Position numbers and translations under genes: made by a program. Source: Areca catechu (Eukaryota; Streptophyta; Magnoliopsida; Arecales; Arecaceae). From it: DNA of 64,000 nucleotides. The notes beneath the pieces are model-generated. The model saw nothing but the letters and a program-made list of their open reading frames with translations. It had not been told where the DNA came from and did no database searches. Below are positions 55,539 to 64,000 of the stretch, piece by piece; positions within the stretch are counted from its first letter, which is position 1; every line of letters starts with the position of its first letter. The stretch is from positions 67,784,021-67,848,020 of the forward strand of contig CM038046.1 in the NCBI GenBank assembly GCA_021397845.1, given 5' to 3'.

Positions 55539-57622
55539 AAATTGGCATGTAATATTTATAAACTCTTTGGTAAAGCTAGATCTAGGCATGATTGAGAATA
55601 AATAACAAAAATTTTACCTTATTCCTGCTTGGAATAAAACAGGGATAATGCTGCAATAGCTGGAATATCTGGAATAACTTTATTCTAGTCTTCTTCTTCT
55701 AGCAACCTTTTGAAATGTTGATTTCTTCTTTTCTTTTACAGCAACAAACTCAAACCAAAGCAACAAAATGTTGGTCTCTTCTCATGCAACAACAGCAAGG
55801 GAAAGTCTTGACAGGAGTTGCTTCAACGGAGAGGTATTGGATCGATCATCCAACGACGTTGAAGATCGTTTCTCCCAAAAATTTCAGAACTTGAAATCCT
55901 GCAACCAAAAGTAGCAGCAATGGAGGTACAATCAGCACCCAAGTGCTCAAACGAACACCCTCTAGAGGGGGGACACGCCTAGGCTTCCTCTGATCCGCTT
56001 CTCGCATGATGCTAGTCGCTGGAAGCCTTGAAACGGTGGGAGGAAGGAAGAAGAAAAAGAACACTGTGATTCAGAAATTGTTTTCTCCAAAATAATATTT
56101 TTTTCTCCACTGATTGAGCACCAATCAACAGGGAATCAAAACAGTCTTTCACTCCCAATCTCACACAAGAACTCAGGCCCAAAACACCAATGGAAAGAAT
56201 GGATGGAAGCTCTCAAAGGGGGAATCACTGCAGCATTTTTCAGCACCCAGAATTTTATATCTAGCATGAAACCAAGTAACCGGTGCAAAAGGGAGCTTAG
56301 AAGACATGCTGGGAAAACGAAGAGGGAGCAGGTTTCAGGATGAATCAAATTCATCATCAACACAGCAATGAAGAGCCATAACGTGGAGGTTAAATTCCAG
56401 CAAAAACCAGGTGGAAACGGTAGAAGAGAAGACACCTTATATCCCCTATTCACCCAAGCCAAATTACCGTGTAAATGGGTTCAAACTGGTTCATAACTGG
56501 TTTAAAAAATTCCAAACCGGTTCTAAACCAGTTTACAAAATAATTTGATCAAAATCTAATTAATAAAAGGCTTGGTCAAGTCCTGTTTACCCATAAATAA
56601 TTCCTGGTGTACCCGAACAAATTCTGATCGACACAAAACCGGGTCAGTTCAAAGTATGCTCAATCAAACCATTACCGAAATGATTCCTAATCATAAATCG
56701 GTACCTGGATCAGAAAGATATCCTCCATGGCGTGTGACCTCATAGGTTCAAACCTAGGCAGTAGCACTGGAATAATTCCAGTACCAGCACAAGATACCAT
56801 CTAGTAATTGGTCCCGGCATTTAGATAGGTCGAAGATGCAAGAGCAATCAATCGAACCTCTGGCATATGGTTACTGTATAATTCATTGATTTGACCTCCA
56901 ATGCTAAGGATGACCTAGGGTTAGACTGCCATCCCTAGCTGAGTCAATCCACAACATGTCTCAACCTCGCAAGTCCAGTGACTCCTCACTAGTACTACCC
57001 AGGCCGAGGATTTGCTAAATTGAGACAATGCGAGATATTCAATCCAAACTATTTAGACAGGTCAATTCCATCTTGGTCCACCACTACTCTACAAGTACTT
57101 GCCTGTACCCAGAAACCTTCCATCACCGGATTAAAAATTTGGGTAGTCCGGCACCAAAGCACAGGGAGTTGTTTGCATGCTATCATGATAACCTCAGGTC
57201 AGAGGGACACATGTACCCATATCCAATCATGAGTATCCCATTGGCAGAAAGGGGCTAAATGGAGTCACGTTCAATAAGATATCATATATCCCACTTACAG
57301 ATCACGTCAGTGTCACAACACTCCTTTGGTCAAGAGGATAACCAAACGATGTGAACCACAATAACCTACACTTGATCCATTGCCATCCAATACAATGTAT
57401 CCTTTGGTCATGAACTTGGTTTAAGGACCACTCAATATATCCTCTCTATATCGAAGTCAATGTAGTCCTAAGGACTTTAACACATGAAAAGAGTTCATTA
57501 CAGGGAAAAGTCAGAATGTGATGAGCTACCAAAATAATATTTATTAATTCATACAAAGTGTACAATACTCAGCTCAACCACCTACAGCCTAGGCGATTTG
57601 CTTTGGGACACAATTTCTAATA

Positions 57623-58930
57623 GATGAAGGTATCTTCTTAGGATACTCTACATCAAGCAGGACATACAGAGTTTTTAATAAACGAACTTTGGTTGTAGAA
57701 GAGTCGGTACATATTGTCTTTGAAGAATCTACTAACAAATCCTCCAGAAAAGTGGATACATCTAATGAATGTGCAGGTGCTGACAAGCTTCAGAAGCTGA
57801 CATTGAATGATCAACCTCAACCAAATGAAGAAGATCAAGACAAGAATGAAAAAGAAGATGACACTCAAAAGCATCAAGATCTACCTAAGGAGTGGAGGTA
57901 TTATCATGCACATCCTTAAGAACTAATCTTAGGTGATCCATCTAAAGGGGTAAGAACTCGAGCCTCAATTAGAAATGAATGTGATTATATAGCATTTGTA
58001 TCTCAAGTAGAACCTAAATGTTTTGAAAAAGTTGAAAAAGACTCTAACTGGATCAATGCTATGCAAGAAGAACTAATTCAATTTGATAGAAATAATGTTT
58101 GGATACTTATAGAAAGACTATCTAATATTTCAAATACTGGCACTAAATGGGTATTCTAAAATAAATTAGATGAAAATGGTATTGTTGTTAGAAATAAAGC
58201 TAGGCTAGTTGGTAAAGGCTACAATCAGGAGGAAGGGATTGATTTTAATGAAAATTTTGCTCCTGTTGCTAGACTTGAAGCAATTAGACTATTATAAGCA
58301 TTTGCCTATTTTATGAATTTCAAATTATTTCAAATGGATGTTAAAAGTGCTTTCTTAAATTATTTTATAACTGAAAAGGTTTTTGTTGAACAACCACCTG
58401 GATTTGAAAATCATGCACATCCTGATCATGTTTTTAAATTATACAAAGCACTTTATGGATTAAAGCAAGCACCTCGAGCATGGTATGATATACTTAGCAA
58501 ATTTCTGATTGGAAATGAATTTTCTAGAGGAAATGTTGATAAAACACTATTTTTGAAAAAGAAAGATAATGATTTATTAGTAGTACAAATATATATTGAT
58601 AATATCATTTTCGGTGCTACTAATGAAATTCTTTGTCAAGAGTTTGCTAAGCTAATGCTGGGTGAGTTCGAGATGAGTATGATGGGAGAACTCAATTTTT
58701 TTCTCGGACTCCAGATCAAGCAAACTATAGATGATATCTTCATCAACCAAGCTAAGTACATAAGAGGAATTATTAAGAAGTTTGGAATGGAGACTACTAA
58801 ACCAATAGATATGCCTATGAGCCCCTCTTGTAGACTTGATAATGATGAACATGGTAAATTAGTAGATAAAAAGTTATACAGAGGTATGATTAGATCTTTA
58901 TTGTATCTAACTACTAGTAGACCGATATAA
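57623..58930 (+). pseudogene. pol: D integrase tail and reverse transcriptase
   Basis: Resumes after element C: DEGIFLGYS, TYRVFNKRTLVVEESVH, an acidic/basic linker, then [42 protein letters not shown], FQMDVKSAFLN, ALYGLKQAPRAWYD. The active site reads YIDNIIFG (58590-58613): the second Asp of YVDD is Asn. Then FFLGLQIKQ. The TSD GATGA at 57623-57627 restores the frame. Stops near 57917, 58157 and 58296. Confidence 0.88.
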
Positions 58931-59508
58931 TGTTTAGTATTTGCATGTGTGCTAGATATCAGTCTGAACCTAAAGAATCACATCTTTTGGCTGTTAAGCA
59001 TATTATTAGATATCTATCTGGTACTATTGAATTGGTTTATGGTATTCTAGAAATTCATCTGCTAAACTGATTGGATATTCTGATGCGGATTTTGCTGGTT
59101 ATAAATTGGATAGAAAGAGTACTAGTGGCACTTGCCAATTTCTTGGAGTTAACTTAATCTCATAGTTTAGCAAGAAACAAACTTCAGTTGCACTATCCAC
59201 AGCTGAGGCTGAGTATATTGCAGTAGGAAGTTGTTGTCCTCAAATCTTGTGGATTTAGCAACAACTTGAAGACTATGGAATCAAGTTGGCTAGTATGCCT
59301 ATTAAATGTGATAATACTAGTGCCATTTGCTTGACTAAAAATCCTGTTCAACATTCTAGGAGTAAACATATTGAAATTAGACATCATTTTATTAGGGATC
59401 ATGTAGAAAACAATGATGTTTTGCTTGAGTTTATTAGTACTGAATTTCAATTAGCTGATATTTTGATTAAACTAGATCTATTCGACCTTAAACAAGATCT
59501 ATTCGACC
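58931..59508 (+). pseudogene. D RNase H
   Basis: CARYQSEPKESHLLAVKHII, LIGYSDADFAGYKLDRKSTS, FSKKQTSVALSTAEAEYIAV, IKCDNTSAICLTKNPVQHSR, SKHIEIRHHFIRDHV. It normally ends LADIFTKPL; here LADILIK is followed by a 21-bp tandem duplication (59475-59516). Stops at about 59163 and 59256. Confidence 0.85.
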
Positions 59509-59918
59509 TTAATCATAATAAATCTTACTCAATAATTATTGATTTCACTCTAAAATTCTTACATTTCAATTGATTTTGATATGCCCTTGAAATCCATGAA
59601 TTTTTGGTTTTCAAGTTGATGTGTCGACACCTGAATGTGTCGACACATGCATGAGTGGACACATGAACGACAGCGGACCGAGAATAAAGGGGTTTCCAAA
59701 CTATTGTTCCCCCCATTTCTTTTTTCCTTCGAGCCGGCACAAGCTTTCGAGGTACCCTCACTGTTCCCATTATCGGTTACAAGATTTTAGCTGATTATTT
59801 CTTTGAATTAGATAATCGGTAGCCAATTTTTTGGTTGGATTTCTCCTAGGTTTTGATTTCTAAACCCTAGAAACCCTAGTTTTCAACCAAAACCTTGCCC
59901 AATCCTTCAATCCAAGCA
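59509..59918 (+). other. D spacer between pol and envelope-like ORF
   Basis: Contains three GTGTCGAC-type words at 59620-59660 (two GTGTCGACAC palindromes), like the LTR array, and no gene. Confidence 0.6.
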
Positions 59919-61986
59919 ATGGGACCTCTCAAGCAAGTTGTCCGTCGACCTCGTCAGTCAAACCAAGAAGAAGAGCAAAGGACGATGGCCCGACATGAGT
60001 CTAGAGCTGCAAATCTGCCCGCACGACCATTGTTTGTTCCATCCAATCTGATGAGCTCGAATACTATAGTTGGAGGGCATCGAGTGAATTTTTCATTTGT
60101 TGACTAGCAGCATTTCCGGATTGGACAATGGATTCGTCAGGCTGGTCTAACTAGATTATGTTCACTCAATGAGAGGTATTACCCAGTACTTTTGCAAGAG
60201 TTTTATGGATCACTCGCCCGTGGGACAGATGGTTGGTTGGCACAGGTCAGAGGATGAGATATCCCTGTTACATCAGAGATTCTGAGCGGAGTATGTGATA
60301 TACCGATGACAGGATCTATTGTAGACAGTTTGATGGATCGAGTCAGTGGACTTCAGTGCATCTTTGAGTCTAACATTCTACCAGAGGGAGCCACTGTACC
60401 AACATCCAAATTATCTACAGAGATGAGACTACTGCATCACATTGTTGCCCGGATACTTTTATCGAAGACCGAATATTTTGACTATATCACTGAGCGGGAG
60501 TTACTCGTGATGGTCTCTTTGGTTCAGCACACGCCCGTATGCATTCTAGTTCTTATGGTACATCAGATTACGGAGGCATCGACTAGCCAACGACTCTGCC
60601 TTCCCTATGGCATTGGACTGACAGTATTATTTAAGAAGTATGGCGTCAGCTTTGAGGATGAGCCCTATCGTACATTGCTTCATACCGATGTGTACGACAT
60701 CAGATCATTACATTAGATGGGCTATCACTTGTTTCGAGGCCACTGGCCTCGCAGGATATCAAGTCAGGACGAGGATAGAGCTGATGATGATGATGCAGTA
60801 GAGAAGGAGTGCATCCTCTCTGGCAAGGCAGGACCCAGCGAGACTCAGCCTGAGATGGCAGCATAGCCAGCGGTTGCTCCTCAGTCTGATCCTTCTACTT
60901 CTGCACAGCCTTAGCCAGCATAAATGAAGACTCCAGAAACTTTAGACAGCTTACTGGATATAGTCAAACGCATTGAGATTGATATATTTTTCATGAGGCA
61001 GCATCTTAACTTTTTCATAGCTGAGACTAGAGAGAGCCATGCTGGACTTAGTGATAGCATCTCAGCTTTACTTTCTGCAATCTCCAAATCTTCAGTGAGT
61101 ACTCCGGTTGCAAATATTGCTCCTATACCTGCTCATGTACCTGCTCCTGCAATAGCTGATGACATTGATGATATTGATACTGGTGTAGATACTACTATTG
61201 GAGATGGTGTTACTATTGGTGATACTATTGTTGGAGATATTAGAGATGATGAGGAGACTGACTCAGATAGATTTGATTTCACAAATCTTATTTCAGTCCA
61301 GTTGCGGAGGTGACGGTTGACTTGCCTAGGAGTCCTGTTCATGACCTTTCTTATTCACCTACTGAGACACCTGTTCCATCTTCTCCTTCTAGATCGAATG
61401 ATTGCATTCCTGATCCTATTCCTATTCTATCTCCAATTATCGATACTCCTATCCTGACACCTATTATTGATTCCCTTGATATTGATACTTTTGTTATACA
61501 TACACCTATTGTTGAGACCCCCATTGTTGATACACCGATTATAGACATACCGGTTCATTCTACGATACTTCTATTTTTGATATGCCTGTTGTATCATTAG
61601 ATGTTACCCCTATCCTTGATACACAGATTATTGAGAATCCTACACTTCACACATCCTCGCTTATCCGAGAGCTTAGGTTTTATACACCCGGCTTTCAGTA
61701 TCTTGACTCCAGTCCTTTATTTGATTGCACACCTCTTCCAGCGGGTGCTAAGATTGTTGATCTGATTACTTCCATTCCTGCGGAGGACATTGCTTTTACC
61801 TCTACTGCTCCAGCCAGAGGTCAGACATATGCTCGTCATAGAGGATGTGGTCATCGTACACCTCCACAGCCGACTAGGACCAAACATAGAGATCTTCGAT
61901 CAAGATGGCCGCGAGCTCGATTCTTCACTGATACAGGACCGATTGAGATCGGTTCATCTTCTGATGATTCCATGGATGAGGATTAG
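59919..61986 (+). pseudogene. D envelope-like ORF (Sirevirus third ORF), degenerate
   Basis: From about ATG 59919 (MGPLKQVVRRPRQ), with a basic N-terminus. Stops at about 60105, 60256, 60714 and 61311 and one frame change near 61590. The middle part (60306-60716) is predicted globular (LLHHIVARILL, ELLVMVSLVQHTPVC). From 60924 a helical segment (LLDIVKRIEIDIFFMRQHLNFF) precedes an acidic D/T-rich stretch. 61330-61600 is a run of short (I/V)DTPI repeats, and the C-terminus is basic then acidic, ending SSDDSMDED at 61986. Position after pol matches the ORF called envelope-like in Sireviruses; the role there is unproven. I see no convincing signal peptide or fusion peptide. Confidence 0.65.
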
Positions 61987-62805
61987 GACTTTTATGTATT
62001 TTTAGATAGTTTGCTTTTATGCTTCTATGTATTTTTATCTTTATTATGTATCTATTGTATAAGTTCTAAGTTTATATGAAAAACTTTGTTCTTAAATGAA
62101 TGATATATTTTGAATTGCTCTTCAATGTCTTCACTCTTGAATGAATGAATAAATTTTAAATTCAATGCAATACTTAAAGAACGAGTAGAATAACTCAATG
62201 CTATATCTTGTCTACTCAATCTATTTATTTTTTTACCTTTTTAATGATAACAAAAAAGGGGAGTAGTTTAGTAGTGAGATTTAAGTATAAATGAGTATAA
62301 AAGTAGAATAATGAAACCAATACAATATATATTTGTGTTATATTTATAATATGCAAGGGATAGACAGATTTTTTTTTTGAAAACCTGAATTGAAAATTGT
62401 TTATAAAATTCCTTAAGAAAGGGGGAACTTTACTTTATTTTCATTTGGAAGTCCTTTCAAAATGATTTTCATCTTAAAACCCCTCTTTAAATATTTGAAA
62501 AAGATTCTTACAAATTATGTTATGGATCATCGATTCAGGGGGAGCTTAGTTGTTTGAAATTTTCTTGTAGAGTATCATGATATATGTTTTCTATGCTTTG
62601 AATATATCCCAAAGCTCTGATACTCTCTATCTTTATAACAAGCTCTGGCACTATTACTTTTGTTCTGAATTGCCATATCATTAATGCAAGTAATGTTGAT
62701 ACACTTAATGCTTTCAGTATTATGCACCTTGATGATTTCTTTTAAAAGCTTTATTTTAATGCAATTTATACTTAAGGATTTTGGCATCATCAAAAAGGGG
62801 GGGAT
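61987..62805 (+). other. D 3' untranslated region with two polypurine tracts
   Basis: No gene. AACAAAAAAGGGGAGTAG at 62249-62266 is a first tract; CAAAAAGGGGGGGATT at 62791-62806 abuts the 3' LTR and is the probable primer for plus-strand DNA. Multiple tracts are usual in Sireviruses. Confidence 0.7.
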
Positions 62806-64000
62806 TGTTGACTCCATTAATTAATTTTGATGATAAGCAAAATAGTTAAGTATAAGTTGAGGACTAATGATTTGCTTTGAGTGTGTTTTTATTGAAAAGG
62901 TGCTTACAAATTTGAAGAAACTCAATTATTTTGAAAAAGCCATGTTTGAATGAAAAGTTTGCTCAAAGAAGACTTGAACGCTCAAGATATGGTTGATTGG
63001 ATGGCTAAGTTATATGATAATATGTTTCAACTAAAGTTCAAGCCTTTCTGTGAAGTTTTCAAAGAAGTGTCAACTCAAAGTGTGGACACATGACATGAAG
63101 TGTCGACACATGGAGATGAAGTGTCGACTCAGGTTGGTACGCAGCAATGTTTCAAATGACACAGATGAAGTGTCAACACATGGACTTGAAGTGTCGACTC
63201 AAAGTGTCGACACATGGATCAACACATCGCTTGAGATTTTCAAGCTACAGAACTTGCAGAAGTTGAAGGAATAGCTGAAGTGTCGACACATGGAAGCAAA
63301 GTATCGACTCAAGGTGTCGGCTCAACTGAGGAAGTGTTGACACACATGAAATTTCCAAAGAATCAGAATAAAGTAATTTGAACTAGGTGTCGACTCAAGA
63401 AGATCAAGTGTCGACCTTATGTATCGACTCACAGCCTGAAATGTCGACACATGAAGTTCTGGCAATAGTAATAGCTAGTTTTTCAAAAGCAGAACTTGTC
63501 TAAATTGCTCCCCAATGGCTAGTTTTTCAAGTCTAACGGCTAGAAAAAGGTTTTGAGGCATTGGGAAGGTATTTATATGTTGAAAATCAAATCAAAACAC
63601 ATGAAATTGAAGACCATTAAAGAGTTTTGAAAAGAGAGAAGAAAAGAGAGCTTTAACTCCTATTCATTGAAGTTTCAACCACTCTCAAGCTAAAGGAAGC
63701 CTCCAAGCATTCAAAAGCTTTCAAGAGCATTGAAGATTATCCATTCTTAGGCATTCAAGAAGCTTCTATAAGTTGAAAGCAACTCTACATCGAGCTACAA
63801 AGAGATATCCATTTTGTTTTAGAAAGCTTAGATTAGTTCTTTACTTTTAAACCATATTTCTTGTACGGGTTCTTAGTTAGCCTATTGTAAATCAAGTGAG
63901 GTTATTAGTGAGCCTTGGAAAACCAATTAGGTTGGTGGTTAGCCCGCAAAACCACTAATGTTCTTGGTTAGCCCGGAAAACCAACGGAGGTTGTTGGTTA
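62806..64000 (+). repeat. D 3' LTR, cut by the window edge
   Basis: TGTTGACTCCATTAATTAATTTTG start, collinear with 15493-16687 of the 5' LTR. About 250 bp or more should follow outside the window. Confidence 0.92.
63066..63451 (+). repeat. GTGTCGAC palindrome-motif array in D 3' LTR
   Basis: Same array as 15754-16140, motif by motif, with different point changes: for example the first copy is GTGTCAAC here and GTGTCGAC there, so mutations are independent. Confidence 0.9.

Larger units (their letters stand above)
18984..57622 (-). mobile_element. C: Ty1/copia element, minus strand, interrupted three times
   Basis: Terminal repeats: left 18984-31172 (2255 bp without A1), right 39155-57622 (about 2.24 kb without E). 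Both start TGAAAGAAATACAGGGTTGCG; the minus-strand start is TGTTGGGAATTTTG in the left copy, while the right copy has decayed to TATTAGAAATT. TSD GATGA (18979-18983, 57623-57627). Removing A1, the solo LTR and E leaves about 10.05 kb. It encodes gag, protease, integrase, RT and RNase H in copia order, all with stops. Wording of RT and RNase H is close to A1/A2, so both belong to related copia clades. Confidence 0.9.
39155..57622 (-). repeat. C right LTR (5' LTR of the element), interrupted by E
   Basis: Segments 39155-39316 and 55544-57622, joining as ATAAAATT|GGCATGTAATATTTATAAA, exactly as in the left LTR near 19141-19165. TATA-like site at 56435-56444 (minus). The last bases read TTTCTAATA where the left copy has TTCCCAACA; all three changes are C-to-T. 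Confidence 0.9.
15493..64000 (+). mobile_element. D: Sirevirus-type Ty1/copia element with envelope-like ORF, split by element C
   Basis: 5' LTR from 15493, gag and pol to 18983, a 38.6-kb interruption (element C), pol resumed at 57623, envelope-like ORF, polypurine tract, and 3' LTR from 62806 running off the window. The break is exact: GATGA at 18979-18983 and again at 57623-57627, and the integrase frame reads GKFDAKSDD before it and DEGIFLGYS after it. Gag with two zinc knuckles, an acidic KKAMMATWSDSE block and a downstream envelope-like gene are Sirevirus marks. The visible part without C is about 9.9 kb. Many stops and an altered RT active site show it is inactive. Confidence 0.85.

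Noticed and set aside
59475..59516. 21-bp tandem duplication at the end of D RNase H as a functional repeat
   Set aside because: Two copies only, in decayed coding; most simply a replication slip.
60924..61313. A separate 129-codon host-like gene
   Set aside because: In frame and context with the envelope-like ORF of D; a stop codon makes it look separate.

Overview
This window shows no recognisable host gene. It is a stack of LTR retrotransposons inserted into one another, typical of repeat-rich heterochromatin in a large angiosperm nuclear genome. Plant-type Tat and chromodomain Ty3/gypsy elements, a Sirevirus-type Ty1/copia element with an envelope-like ORF, tRNA-iMet primer sites (TGGTATCAGAGC) and CpG-to-TpG decay all point to a flowering plant. 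A monocot is my guess, but the species cannot be read from the sequence. Every coding region carries stops or frameshifts, so these are relics.

Layout, left to right. (1) 1-8844: 3' part of a Tat-lineage gypsy element (B): RT tail, two RNase H domains, integrase, then an antisense gypsy-type-transposon ORF with an intron-like gap. That ORF is split by solo LTR H (4207-5824, flanked by ACAAA/ACGAA). A 63-bp tandem repeat and a probable LTR remnant follow. (2) 8845-13772: element F, a chromodomain gypsy derivative with gag, an unknown ORF and a chromodomain but no protease, RT, RNase H or integrase core. (3) 13773-15492: element G, minus strand, inserted in F's 3' LTR. It has a 1325-bp LTR and only 190 bp of internal DNA. 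(4) 15493 to beyond 64000: Sirevirus-like element D, inserted in G's second LTR.

Nesting inside D. Element C (copia, minus, 18984-57622, TSD GATGA) interrupts D's integrase region. Inside C: A1 (copia, plus, 20946-30874, TSD CTTTG) sits in C's left LTR. A solo A-family LTR (33842-36264, TSD ATTTT) sits in C's integrase region. E (gypsy, minus, 39317-55538, TSD AAATT) sits in C's right LTR, and E carries A2 (copia, plus, 42886-52852, TSD CCATG). All five duplications are exact, and C's two LTRs serve as undisturbed references for each other's insertions. The order of events is therefore F, then G, D, C, then A1, the solo LTR and E independently, then A2 after E.

Most notable signals. The 5' leaders of A1 and A2 hold four successive hairpins whose stems differ completely but whose 19-nt loops are nearly identical. 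E and F share one pol-less structure with an unassigned ORF, so they look like a mobile non-autonomous lineage; G and H appear to be still more reduced relatives. The Sirevirus LTR has about 15 copies of a GTGTCGAC palindrome-type motif, and F's U3 has a duplicated 14-bp G-box palindrome. All alignments were done by eye, and clade names are tentative.
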